In this document: piece by piece, positions 32,787-40,714 of the stretch
How the letters are laid out: each line of letters opens with the position of its first letter
Numbering within the stretch: the first letter of the stretch is position 1
NCBI GenBank assembly: GCA_027324805.1
Contig: DAHVRZ010000005.1
Span: 1-50,077, forward strand
DNA: 50,077 nucleotides
Direction of reading: 5' to 3'
DNA from: Candidatus Parcubacteria bacterium
GTDB lineage: Bacteria > Patescibacteriota > Minisyncoccia > UBA6257 > 2-01-FULL-56-20
The notes under the pieces: model-generated
What the model was told of the DNA's origin: nothing
Database searches by the model: none
Seen by the model: only the letters and a program-made list of their open reading frames with translations
Position numbers and translations under genes: made by a program

Positions 32787-33437
32787 ATGACATCTTCGAA
32801 GAAGAAGAAATATTATGCGTACTTCGTGCCGCCGGTCGCTGCGGGCAAAGCGGAACGGACGGGGGTGACCGGCGAATGGAAGGTTTGCGAGTCCTTGGTG
32901 TCCGGCGTTCCGGACGCCCGATATAAAGCTTTTGAATCCCTGCGCGAGGCGGAGGCGTGGCTTGCGGGCGGCGCGATGTACGAGGCGCGTCCGCCGAAGG
33001 CAGTACGCAGGGCCGTACTCGAGCCGGGAATCTATTTTGACGCCGGAACCGGCCGGGGTGAGGGCGTGGAGGTGAGTGTGACGGACGAAAAAGGAAAAAA
33101 TCTTCTCCATAAAGCCGTTTCACGGGATGGGCTTAACCGTTTCGGCAAGCATCTTGTGGGCGATGCCGCGGCAACAAACAACTATGGCGAATTGCTGGCG
33201 CTCCGCTGGGCTCTCGAGATCGCCCGGAAAACCGGGAAAAAGAAAGTGTTCGGTGACAGCAAGCTCGTCATTGATTATTGGTCAAAGTGGAAGATAAAGC
33301 GCAAAGAGGTTGCAACAGAAACCGTTGCGCTTGCGGACGAGGTCGCGGCGCTCCGTGAAGCATTCGAAAGAGGCGGAGGCGCGGTGGCGCGCATTTCGGG
33401 CGACGATAATCCCGCAGATCTTGGATTTCACAAATAG
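32787..33437 (+). CDS. Viroplasmin-RNase H fusion protein
   Basis: Residues 8-65 form a caulimovirus viroplasmin-like N-terminal domain (YYAYFVPPVAAGKAERTGV, then YKAFESLREAEAWL), which binds RNA-DNA hybrids or RNA. Residues about 80-216 are RNase HI with the catalytic acids Asp85 (YFDAGTG), Glu135 (NNYGELLAL), Asp157 (VFGDSKLVI) and Asp211 (DDNPADLG). It should cut RNA in RNA-DNA hybrids. The 216-residue length is normal for this architecture. It is the last gene of the pgk run. Confidence 0.9.
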   Translation: MTSSKKKKYYAYFVPPVAAGKAERTGVTGEWKVCESLVSGVPDARYKAFESLREAEAWLAGGAMYEARPPKAVRRAVLEPGIYFDAGTGRGEGVEVSVTDEKGKNLLHKAVSRDGLNRFGKHLVGDAAATNNYGELLALRWALEIARKTGKKKVFGDSKLVIDYWSKWKIKRKEVATETVALADEVAALREAFERGGGAVARISGDDNPADLGFHK

Positions 33438-33459
33438 ACAAAGGAGATCCTCTCATAAA

Positions 33460-33509
33460 AAATAAAAGGCATCCCAGCGGCCGCAGTGAACGGGCGCGCA
33501 TGGGATGCC
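33460..33509 (-). terminator. Terminator of the minus-strand HTH gene
   Basis: GGCATCCCA (33468-33476) pairs with TGGGATGCC (33501-33509). On the minus strand the hairpin is followed by TTTTATTTTTT. The large loop is GC-rich. The rest of the 100-base gap shows nothing else. Confidence 0.75.
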
Positions 33510-33537
33510 GTGTGATATTGATCGATGAGAACTGTTT

Positions 33538-33867
33538 TCAGGCGAGGGAAAACTGTGCTTTCGAGGCACGGGAAGGTTGCTGCGGCGGGGATGTGAGATC
33601 GCTCACCGTGCACCGGAATACCTTCGTGAGGCGTTCCATCTGGCCTTCGGTAAGGTAAACCTGGTCTCCGCTGATCACGATCTTGTAGAGGGCGTGATAC
33701 CGTACACCCGACGTATTCGCAAGGTCTTCGAGCGACAGGCCGAATTTCCTCATGAATGCGCAGAGGGATTCTTTGTTGGGCACCTTCGTGCGCATGCGGT
33801 TCGGGCGGGGAGTTGCATTCGGTGCGTTCTTCGCGCGCGGCGTTTTTTTCATCTCTTGTTCGGTCAC
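33538..33867 (-). CDS. XRE-like helix-turn-helix protein
   Basis: The 109-residue protein has a basic, Pro/Asn-rich N-terminal arm (residues 7-31) and a helix-turn-helix core at about 33-95: ESLCAFMRKFGLSLEDLANT, SGVRYHALYKIV, then LTEGQMERLTKVFRCTVSDL. This is the five-helix XRE/Cro plan. It is probably a DNA-binding regulator; targets are unknown. The GTG at 33867 and the ATG at 33852 are both possible starts. The upstream 100 bases separate it from the divergent RNase P RNA gene. Confidence 0.7.
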   Translation of the reverse strand: MTEQEMKKTPRAKNAPNATPRPNRMRTKVPNKESLCAFMRKFGLSLEDLANTSGVRYHALYKIVISGDQVYLTEGQMERLTKVFRCTVSDLTSPPQQPSRASKAQFSLA

Positions 33868-33967
33868 CTCATTCTTCGATTTTTTTGCCTGGCAGTTCTG
33901 ATGAAACGAACTGCGTTCAATGATACGGCATCACGGCTACGAGTCAATAGTATTTTCCGGGGAAGCG

Positions 33968-33976
33968 TGTTATAAT
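33968..33976 (+). promoter_or_regulatory. Extended -10 promoter of RNase P RNA
   Basis: TGTTATAAT (33968-33976) is an extended -10 element, about seven bases before the P1 stem of the RNA. A -35 box is weak. Confidence 0.65.
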
Positions 33977-33980
33977 GTCG

Positions 33981-34415
33981 GAGCAGGGCAGAACGGACGA
34001 TCGCTCTTCGGGTGCAAACCAGGGGAGAGGAAAATCCGGACACCCTCCATGGATCGCTTTTGCTTCGGCGGAGCGGTGTATGGACAAAAAGGTACCCGGC
34101 GAAACGCCGGGCGTCCGTAAGGATAGAGGTGCGAGCAGTGACGTCCCGAGGCAAAAGCCGAGGGAGGGCCCGATCCCGACGTAGAAGGCCTAATTCCGCC
34201 ATAGGGACAACAAAGCGGAAGTGAAACGGCAAAATCCTTACCGGGTGCAAGGTCGTGCCTCTCGCCGTGATCCGAAAGGACCGCGTGCAAGGGGAGTGCC
34301 GCATGAGCCTGCGAGCAATCAAAGGCCAAGATGAATGATCGTCCCCGCATTTTGCGAACTGCTTATGCAGAGCGAAGGTGTGGCGACAGAATCCGGTTTA
34401 CAGTCTGCCCTGCAA
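33981..34415 (+). ncRNA. rnpB: RNase P RNA (class A)
   Basis: The catalytic RNA of RNase P trims tRNA 5' ends. The P1 stem is formed by GCAGGGCAGA (33983-33992) and TCTGCCCTGC (34404-34413). The conserved core is visible as GAGAGGAAAATCCGGACA near 34013-34032, AGGTGCGAGCAGTGA near 34128, AGGCCAAGATGAATGATCG near 34322, and ACAGAATCCGGTTTACAG near 34387. One core position (AAAATCC) differs from the common AAAGTCC. It is about 430 bases long, with an extended -10 promoter and a terminator. The short minus- and plus-strand ORFs inside it are not genes. Confidence 0.96.
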
Positions 34416-34420
34416 TCCAG

Positions 34421-34445
34421 AACCCGGCGATGAGCCGGGTTTTTG
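34421..34445 (+). terminator. Terminator of RNase P RNA
   Basis: AACCCGGC (34421-34428) pairs with GCCGGGTT (34434-34441), followed by TTT. Confidence 0.85.
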
Positions 34446-34510
34446 ATTGAGAAGCCAACGAATATTCCGCGATTGTTTTTATCTTCTGATGTCGCACCGG
34501 AGTCCGGTAT

Positions 34511-35203
34511 TCACGCCTGGAGGAGTCGCGCCTTTTCCTCCATCTCCTCTTTGATGTCCTCCGAGTAGGGGAGAATACGATTCCTTCCGCGGACGATTGT
34601 TCCATCCGGCAGTTCTCTGTCTTCCTTTGCTATGAAAAGAGCTTCGTCGGCGCGCGCGAATGCCGTTTCTACATCTTCTCCGGGCGTGACGACCGTGTAC
34701 CCGCCGCTAAATGTTATGGGCGTCGGTTCGCCGTCGAGTTCCACCATGAATCCGAGCTTGAGGCGCTCCATAAGGCCTGCGACATCCACCTCCTTAAGAA
34801 GTACGGCAAATTCCTCTCCGCCGTAACGCGCGACGACATCGTCGACGCGGAATTTTTCCCTGACGAGCGACATGAGATGTTCCGCGGCCGCCTTAAGCGC
34901 GCGGTCGCCGCCGACATGGCCTTCCCTGAATGCGTCGTTTACGATCTTGAAGTTATCGAGATCGAGGATCAGGAGCACGTCGGGGTTGCCCTCCGTCGCC
35001 GAGCTGCGTTTTTCGATATCGCCCTTCCGTCGCGCAAATTCTTCATTGAATTTGCGCCGGTTATCGAGTCCCGTAAGTTCATCGGTATAGGCCATTTTCA
35101 TAAGCTCTTCAATTTTCCGGTCACGCTTGTTAATGGCGTCCTTCAGCTCTGCAATCGTTTCTTCCGGAGCGGGGATGTATTCTTGAGGGGGCTGTTCTGT
35201 CAT
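34511..35203 (-). CDS. Soluble GGDEF diguanylate cyclase
   Basis: The 230-residue protein has an N-terminal coiled coil (about residues 13-38), then a GGDEF domain starting at YTDELTGLDNRRKF. Metal-binding LDLDNFKIVND is at 80-90. The active-site motif is GGEEF at 128-132. A full inhibitory I-site RxxD (RVDD, 119-122) sits five residues before it. It should make cyclic di-GMP and be inhibited by it. There is no membrane or sensor domain. The ATG at 35203 is used; a TTG at 35221 would add six residues. The promoter TTGCTC-16-CATAAT (minus strand, 35249-35222) lies just upstream. Confidence 0.9.
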   Translation of the reverse strand: MTEQPPQEYIPAPEETIAELKDAINKRDRKIEELMKMAYTDELTGLDNRRKFNEEFARRKGDIEKRSSATEGNPDVLLILDLDNFKIVNDAFREGHVGGDRALKAAAEHLMSLVREKFRVDDVVARYGGEEFAVLLKEVDVAGLMERLKLGFMVELDGEPTPITFSGGYTVVTPGEDVETAFARADEALFIAKEDRELPDGTIVRGRNRILPYSEDIKEEMEEKARLLQA

Positions 35204-35221
35204 GGTTATGGTGTTTCTCAA

Positions 35222-35249
35222 ATTATGCTATTTTTTTCAGAAAGAGCAA
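35222..35249 (-). promoter_or_regulatory. Promoter TTGCTC-16-CATAAT for the GGDEF gene
   Basis: On the minus strand TTGCTC is at 35249-35244 and CATAAT at 35227-35222. The leader to the ATG at 35203 would be about ten bases. Confidence 0.55.
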
Positions 35250-35341
35250 CATTCCATTTTTTCCAAGGGAGGAGTATGTTGTGATGACCAAATCGCCGTC
35301 GTTTCAAAAAAGCTACGCACAAGCCCCTATCTGTGATTTGT

Positions 35342-35347
35342 TATAAT
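35342..35347 (+). promoter_or_regulatory. -10 box TATAAT before the bactofilin-like gene
   Basis: TATAAT lies six bases before the ATG at 35354. It excludes the upstream in-frame start at 35333. Confidence 0.6.
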
Positions 35348-35353
35348 GAATGT

Positions 35354-36520
35354 ATGAAAAAAATAAACATAAGTCGATTCAGAGTGGTCGGATTGGCCCT
35401 TGCAGCGACGATTGCGTCGTTTGCCATGTATGCCGTTCCGGCGGCCCATGCGGCATATTTTAATGCCGGAAGGAATGTAACGGTCGAAAATGCGGCAACG
35501 GTCGCGCAGAACGTTTATGTGGCCGGCGCAAGCGTCGCGGTATCCTCGCCTGTGAATGGCGATGTGCTCGCGGCGGGTAGCACGCTTTATATTTCGAGCA
35601 AGGCAAGCGGTGACATCATGGCGATCGGCAGTAATGTGATCATTCAAGGCGCTTCGGCACAGGACGTCCGCGTGGCGGCTGCCAACCTTACGGTGGGCGG
35701 CACGTTCAGCGGCGAGCTTGCCGCTGCCGGTGCTTCGGTCACGGTTACGCCGGGCACGACGATCGCGAAAGATTCGTATATCGCCGGCGCCAGTATTTCG
35801 TTCGACGGCAGCGAGTCGGGTAGTTTATACCTTGCCGGCGGGGCGGTATATTTCGACGGCACGACGGGCGGCAATCTTGTCATCAAGAATGCGAAGCAGG
35901 TGACGATCGGACCGGATGCGGTGATCGGCGGAAATCTTGATTACACCGCGCAGGCTTCGGCGACGATAGAGCCGGGTGCGCATATTGCCGGCGCGACGAC
36001 GTTCCATCAGACGGTGGTGAAACAGAGTCCCGATGCCTGGATGGGTCCGTTTGCCGTATTGATCACGTTGTGGTGGTTCATCAAATTCCTTATGATGCTC
36101 ACGGCGGCATATCTTTTCTGGTATGTCCTTCGCAGGGATGCGACGGAGATCGTAACGCGCGCGACACACGGGTTCTGGAAGGAACTCCTTCGGGGTTTCG
36201 TTGTCGCGGTTGCTCTTCCTGTCGCCGCGATCATTGCACTCATCACGGTGATCGGTATGATTCCCGGTATTGCGGCATTCCTCGCGTACGGTCTGGTGCT
36301 TCTCGTTGCCTGTCCCATGGCGGGCATCGTCACTGCGGCAGTCATCTGGCGGAACCGGACCCCGAATCTCAGGTGGTATCATATCCTCCTTGGCGTATTG
36401 ATCCTCGACATCATCGGATTCATCCCGTTCATCGGATGGATCGTGGCGCTTGCCGTTTATCTTGCTTCGTTCGGTGCGCTTGTGATGGTGTTATGGCTCC
36501 GGATTATCAAGCGAGCATAA
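35354..36520 (+). CDS. Secreted bactofilin-like beta-solenoid protein with C-terminal membrane domain
   Basis: The 388-residue protein has a signal peptide (basic MKKINISRFR, hydrophobic stretch, AAHA cleavage), then about 190 residues of short beta-solenoid repeats rich in Gly, Ala, Ser and Val (for example VNGDVLAAGSTLYISSKASG, TIEPGAHIAGAT), like the polymer-forming bactofilin domain. Four transmembrane helices follow (about residues 225-385). Bactofilins usually lie in the cytoplasm; here the signal peptide puts the solenoid outside the membrane. It may form an extracytoplasmic scaffold, which is an inference. A terminator follows. Confidence 0.8.
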   Translation: MKKINISRFRVVGLALAATIASFAMYAVPAAHAAYFNAGRNVTVENAATVAQNVYVAGASVAVSSPVNGDVLAAGSTLYISSKASGDIMAIGSNVIIQGASAQDVRVAAANLTVGGTFSGELAAAGASVTVTPGTTIAKDSYIAGASISFDGSESGSLYLAGGAVYFDGTTGGNLVIKNAKQVTIGPDAVIGGNLDYTAQASATIEPGAHIAGATTFHQTVVKQSPDAWMGPFAVLITLWWFIKFLMMLTAAYLFWYVLRRDATEIVTRATHGFWKELLRGFVVAVALPVAAIIALITVIGMIPGIAAFLAYGLVLLVACPMAGIVTAAVIWRNRTPNLRWYHILLGVLILDIIGFIPFIGWIVALAVYLASFGALVMVLWLRIIKRA

Positions 36521-36550
36521 ACCGGATTCGACAAAAATAAGCGACAACGG

Positions 36551-36582
36551 AAAACGGACGGCTTTGGCCGTCCGTTTTTTTT
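36551..36582 (+). terminator. Terminator after the bactofilin-like gene
   Basis: ACGGACGGC (36554-36562) and GCCGTCCGT (36567-36575) form a perfect stem with loop TTTG, followed by a T run. Confidence 0.9.
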
Positions 36583-36640
36583 CCTTATATTTGTGCGATG
36601 CTCCGCTTTCTTTATATTTTTAATCCAAAGGGCGATAAGG

Positions 36641-36646
36641 TATACT
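36641..36646 (+). promoter_or_regulatory. -10 box TATACT before the ICMT-like gene
   Basis: TATACT is followed by seven bases and the ATG at 36654. Confidence 0.55.
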
Positions 36647-36653
36647 CATAACT

Positions 36654-37217
36654 ATGAACGATCCTATGGCCGTTTACGGCATTATTATCGCGATCCTGTG
36701 GACCATTTTCATTCTTTATTGGATCATCTCCGCGGTATCGGTGAAAAAGGATGTGTATCGGCAAGGGGCCTGGTGGCAGAGAGCTTTCGTTTTTGCGATC
36801 GCCGCGTTCGTCCTTACGAATTTGGTGCCGGCGTGGCGCGAGCCACTTTTCCCGCAGAGTCCCGCTTTTGCGATCGCCGCGATCGTCCTCACTGCAATAG
36901 GTATTTTATTTGCCGTATGGGCGCGGATCCATCTCGGCGCGAACTGGAGTTCCCAGCCGGCGCTCAAAGAAGGGCACGAACTCGTTACCTCGGGGCCCTA
37001 CCGTTTTGTCCGGCACCCCATCTACACGGGGGTCATTCTTGCGTTCATCGGGACGGCGCTCGTTAATAACATGCTTTGGGACGTGGTGATCCTTCTTGTA
37101 GCTATTATGTTCGTTCGTCGCGTGTATGCGGAGGATCGGCTCATGGCGCGGCAATTTCCTGACCGATATCCGGAATATAAAAAAAGGACGAAGGCACTTA
37201 TTCCGTTCGTTTGGTAA
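36654..37217 (+). CDS. ICMT/PEMT-family membrane methyltransferase
   Basis: The 187-residue protein has four to five transmembrane helices and the family signature ELVTSGPYRFVRHPIYTG (near residues 109-126), which binds S-adenosylmethionine. It ends with AEDRLMARQFPDRYPEYKKR, also typical. Family members methylate isoprenylcysteine, phospholipid head groups or other lipophilic substrates. Bacterial members have varied or unknown substrates. It starts right after a -10 box. The isochorismatase-fold gene follows 30 bases downstream. Confidence 0.85.
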   Translation: MNDPMAVYGIIIAILWTIFILYWIISAVSVKKDVYRQGAWWQRAFVFAIAAFVLTNLVPAWREPLFPQSPAFAIAAIVLTAIGILFAVWARIHLGANWSSQPALKEGHELVTSGPYRFVRHPIYTGVILAFIGTALVNNMLWDVVILLVAIMFVRRVYAEDRLMARQFPDRYPEYKKRTKALIPFVW

Positions 37218-37247
37218 TAAAAATTCAAGCCTATCCATAACAAATCC

Positions 37248-37823
37248 ATGAATGAACTCATTATCAATAAAGAAAAAACGGCGATCGTCGTGATAGATCT
37301 GCAGAAAGGGATCGTCGGTATGCCGGTGGAGCCTCATGCGGCGGCGGACGTCGTGGCGAATGCGGCGAAGCTTGCGCAGGCGTTCCGGAAAAACGGCATG
37401 CCGGTTTTCCTCGTGCATGTCACGCCATCCGCGGACGGCAAGGATGCGCTTCATCCCGTGAGCGATGCGGCGACGATGAGTGCCCCGCGCGCAGCGGACT
37501 GGGCGGAGTTTGTGCCGGAGATGGGACCGGAGCCAGGGGATTTTATCGTTACGAAGCGGCAATGGGGAGCGTTCTACGGTACCGAACTGGACCTCCAGTT
37601 GCGCCGGCGCGGCATCAATACGATCGTGCTTTGCGGCATTTCGACGAATATAGGAGTGGAAAGCACTGCCCGTTTCGCGTTCGAATACGGCTATGAACAG
37701 ATATTTGCAGAGGACGCGACCGCCGCGCGGTCAGCGGACGAACATGAGCATGCGATGAAAGGCACCTTCATGCGCATAGGGCGCGTTCGCACGACGGAAG
37801 ATATCCTGTCGGCGCTTGTATAG
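37248..37823 (+). CDS. Isochorismatase-fold hydrolase, YecD-like
   Basis: The 191-residue protein has the cysteine-hydrolase fold with Asp17 (IVVIDLQKG) and Lys103 (VTKRQWGAF) of the catalytic triad. The nucleophile position in GISTNIGVEST is Gly136 where active members have Cys (TNxCVE). E. coli YecD, from memory, has the same replacement and reads nearly the same here (STNIGVESTAR). So the usual amidase or nicotinamidase activity is doubtful. The function is unknown. It lies between the ICMT-like and MgtA-like genes on the same strand. Confidence 0.82.
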   Translation: MNELIINKEKTAIVVIDLQKGIVGMPVEPHAAADVVANAAKLAQAFRKNGMPVFLVHVTPSADGKDALHPVSDAATMSAPRAADWAEFVPEMGPEPGDFIVTKRQWGAFYGTELDLQLRRRGINTIVLCGISTNIGVESTARFAFEYGYEQIFAEDATAARSADEHEHAMKGTFMRIGRVRTTEDILSALV

Positions 37824-37850
37824 TTATCGCGCCGGACCGCCCCCGTGCGC

Positions 37851-37856
37851 TATAAT
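37851..37856 (+). promoter_or_regulatory. -10 box TATAAT before the P-type ATPase gene
   Basis: TATAAT is followed by six bases and the ATG at 37863. It lies inside a longer possible reading frame from 37845, which it rules out. Confidence 0.6.
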
Positions 37857-37862
37857 GACAAT

Positions 37863-40424
37863 ATGGATGGCGCATCATATCCCGATGTTGCGGCGCTTGC
37901 GGCGTATGCCGACAACGATATTTTTCGATCGCTCGGCACGTCGGCGAAAGGCCTCGATCCGATGGAGGCCGCGCGTAGGTTCAAGGAATACGGGCCGAAC
38001 GAGTTCGGTGCCCACAAGAGGATCAGACCCGCACTCATTTTCCTTTCAAAGTTCCGGAACCCTCTTCAGATATTGCTGATCGCCGCGTCAGCTGTCACAT
38101 ATTCGCTCGGTTCGCATCTCGAGGCAATCATCATTCTTGCGATCGTGTTCGGCAGTGCCCTTATCGATTTCGTGAACAGCTACCGATCGGCGCAAGCGGC
38201 GGAGGCGCTCCAGAACAAAGTGCGTATCACTGCTGCGGTCATGCGCGGAGGTGAACTTGAGGAGAGAAACATGCGCGAAGTGGTTCCCGGGGATGTATTC
38301 AGCCTTGAAGCAGGTGACCTGGTCCCTGCGGATGGGTTACTGCTGGACGCAAAGGACCTTTTCCTCAACGAAAGTATGCTCACCGGCGAGTCGGTGCCGG
38401 TCGAGAAGTTTGCGGAGGTTCCTGCGGCAGGAGCCGACCGCGGTGCACGGACGGTACTTTTGGGCACGAGCGTGGTGAGCGGCAAGGGCCTTGCGGTGGC
38501 GTGCGAGACCGGCATCCATACGAAGGTTGGGGCGATCGCCGGCAAGCTCGCGAAGCCTGCCGAACCGACCGAGTTCGAACGGAATCTGAAGGATTTCAGC
38601 ATGTTCATCTTCCGTACGACCATCCTGCTTGTCCTCGCGGTCATTCTTCTTGATTATCTTTTTACCAAGCAGGATCCGCTCGAAATTTTTCTTTTCGCCG
38701 TTGCGATCGCGGTTGGAATCACGCCGGAACTCCTGCCTCTTATCGTGACGAGCAATCTTGCGAAAGGCGCCGTCCGCATGTCGGAAGGCGGCGTCATCGT
38801 GAAGCGGCTCGGTGCGATCCATAACTTCGGCGGAGTCGATGTGCTTTGTACCGACAAAACAGGAACGCTTACCGAGGACCGCATCACACTCGTCAAATGC
38901 CTCGATCCTTTCGGAAAGGAAAGCGAAGAAACGCTCTTTTGGGGCTACGTAAGCAGTACAAACCTCACCGGAATACGAGGCGTGCTCGATAAGGCTATCG
39001 AAGAGTTCAAGAAGGCCGAAGCCGAGGCCAAGGACGCTTCCTCGTGGAAGAAGGTGGATGAGATTCCTTTTGATGCGGAGCGACGGCTCGAGTCGGTCGT
39101 CGCACAAAAAGGGAACGAGGTTGTGCTTATCGCGAAGGGTGCTCCCGAGGGAATCCTTGGACATGCAACGCATTATGGCGGACTCGATCGTTCAAAGAAG
39201 CTCACTGCCGCGTCGCGTACGAAGATCGCCAAGCAATACGATGCGCTTTCGGCGGACGGATTCCGCGTACTTGCGGTCGGCATAAAGCGTGTTTCAAAGA
39301 GGAAGGCTTATGACAAGGATGACGAAGGAGGGCTTTCATTTCTCGGATTTCTTGCTTTTCTTGATCCGCCCAAGAAAAGCGTGAAAGATACGCTTACGCG
39401 GATGGCAGAGCATAACGTCAATATCAAGATCATCACGGGGGATAACTTCCTTGTGACGAAGCATATCGCCGAAGAAATTGGACTCGCCATCGTGAATCCG
39501 CTTACGGGCGACGATCTCTCGAAATTCGACGAACACCAATTGGCACGACGGGTCGAGGCGACGAATGTTTTCACGCGGGTCAATCCCGAACAGAAAGAGG
39601 CGATCATCCGGGCGCTCCGCTCAAACGGGCATGTCGTCGCCTATATGGGCGATGGCGTTAATGATGTGCTTTCCCTTAAGGAAGCGGATGTTGGCATTTC
39701 CGTGGACAATGCCGTGGATATCGCAAAGGAGACTGCCGACATCATCCTTTTGAAAAAAGGACTTGGCGAGATCATAGACGGCATCGTGGAGGGGCGGAAA
39801 ACGTTCGCCAACACGTTCAAATATCTCATGATGGCCCTTTCATCCAACTTCGGAAATATGTTCAGTATGCCTGTCGCATCACTATTCCTTCCGTTTCTTC
39901 CGATGACCGCGCCGCAGATTTTGCTCAATAATTTCCTCTACGATTCATCCCAGCTTGCGATTCCATTCGACAATGTCGACCCTGATTTTCTTGCGCGTCC
40001 GAAGAAATTCGATATTACATTCATGAAGAGGTTCATGATGATCTTCGGGCCCCTCTCGTCAGTGTTCGATTTTGCCACATTCGGCGTTCTCCTTATCGTG
40101 TTCCGCGCCTCGGGAGCGACATTTCAGACGGGCTGGTTCCTCGAATCGATCGCCACGCAGACGCTCGTTGTAAACATCATACGGAGCAAGTTCAATTTTT
40201 GGGCGAATGGTGGCCCAAGCAAGGCACTCCTCGGTGCGTCCATCGGTGCGGTTGTGCTGGCGTGGATCGTCGCTTATTCGCCGCTTGGTCCCGCATTCGG
40301 GTTCGCGCGCATCGGTGCTCCGGCTCTCGGTCTTATCCTTGTCATTGTGGCGGTCTACCTTGCGACCGTCGAAATAGCCAAGAAATATTTCTATCGGAGA
40401 TACGGGGCGCTTATTGAGAAATAG
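37863..40424 (+). CDS. mgtA: MgtA-type P3B magnesium-transporting ATPase
   Basis: The 853-residue protein is a complete P-type ATPase: an actuator domain with LTGESVPVEK, the phosphorylated Asp331 in CTDKTGTLT, nucleotide-domain KGAPEGIL, the hinge MGDGVNDVLSLKEADVGISV, and about ten transmembrane helices. The end of the protein has LYDSSQLAIPFDNVDPDFL and MIFGPLSSVFDFATFG, which match MgtA/MgtB rather than calcium pumps. It should import magnesium. The start is set at 37863 after a -10 box. MgtC is encoded about 1.2 kb downstream on the other strand. No MgtA-type leader RNA is seen, and the short leader leaves no space for one. Confidence 0.9.
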   Translation: MDGASYPDVAALAAYADNDIFRSLGTSAKGLDPMEAARRFKEYGPNEFGAHKRIRPALIFLSKFRNPLQILLIAASAVTYSLGSHLEAIIILAIVFGSALIDFVNSYRSAQAAEALQNKVRITAAVMRGGELEERNMREVVPGDVFSLEAGDLVPADGLLLDAKDLFLNESMLTGESVPVEKFAEVPAAGADRGARTVLLGTSVVSGKGLAVACETGIHTKVGAIAGKLAKPAEPTEFERNLKDFSMFIFRTTILLVLAVILLDYLFTKQDPLEIFLFAVAIAVGITPELLPLIVTSNLAKGAVRMSEGGVIVKRLGAIHNFGGVDVLCTDKTGTLTEDRITLVKCLDPFGKESEETLFWGYVSSTNLTGIRGVLDKAIEEFKKAEAEAKDASSWKKVDEIPFDAERRLESVVAQKGNEVVLIAKGAPEGILGHATHYGGLDRSKKLTAASRTKIAKQYDALSADGFRVLAVGIKRVSKRKAYDKDDEGGLSFLGFLAFLDPPKKSVKDTLTRMAEHNVNIKIITGDNFLVTKHIAEEIGLAIVNPLTGDDLSKFDEHQLARRVEATNVFTRVNPEQKEAIIRALRSNGHVVAYMGDGVNDVLSLKEADVGISVDNAVDIAKETADIILLKKGLGEIIDGIVEGRKTFANTFKYLMMALSSNFGNMFSMPVASLFLPFLPMTAPQILLNNFLYDSSQLAIPFDNVDPDFLARPKKFDITFMKRFMMIFGPLSSVFDFATFGVLLIVFRASGATFQTGWFLESIATQTLVVNIIRSKFNFWANGGPSKALLGASIGAVVLAWIVAYSPLGPAFGFARIGAPALGLILVIVAVYLATVEIAKKYFYRRYGALIEK

Positions 40425-40448
40425 CGAATAATATAATGCATAGTATGA

Positions 40449-40712
40449 TTTTTAAGAAGTATCGGAACCATACCACCCAATACTTGGATATTCGTCGCAT
40501 GCACATACGATGGCGCCATCCTCCGGATCTATTTCAATGGCGTGCTTGATTCTGCTCAGGCAATGTCTGCGCCGGACATTCCCATATTCATTAAAATCGG
40601 CGCTGAGTCATGGACCATCGGATATCTGGAAGGATCCCTCAATGATATGCGCATCTATGACCGGATATTTTCCGCTGCGGAAGTACAGGAGATATCCGAT
40701 GCCGAGAACTGA
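40449..40712 (+). pseudogene. Relic of a LamG/concanavalin-like domain protein
   Basis: This 290-base gap contains an open frame from just after a TGA (40446-40448) to a TGA at 40710-40712 with no proper start codon. It translates to a good C-terminal half of a LamG_3-type domain: NTWIFVACTYDGAILRIYFN, then GSLNDMRIYDRIFSAAEVQE and a short end. These are the conserved last strands of the fold (WHxVATYDG, then LDDVRIYxRALSAAEI). The N-terminal half, signal peptide and any partner domains are missing, so it looks like the surviving 3' end of a deleted secreted-protein gene. The frame is intact, so the loss may be recent. A few bases further on (40715) the stop of the minus-strand EamA gene begins. 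Confidence 0.7.
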
Positions 40713-40714
40713 TT

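Noticed and set aside
33960-34440. Several short ORFs on both strands
   Set aside because: They lie within the RNase P RNA gene, whose conserved core and P1 stem are clear.
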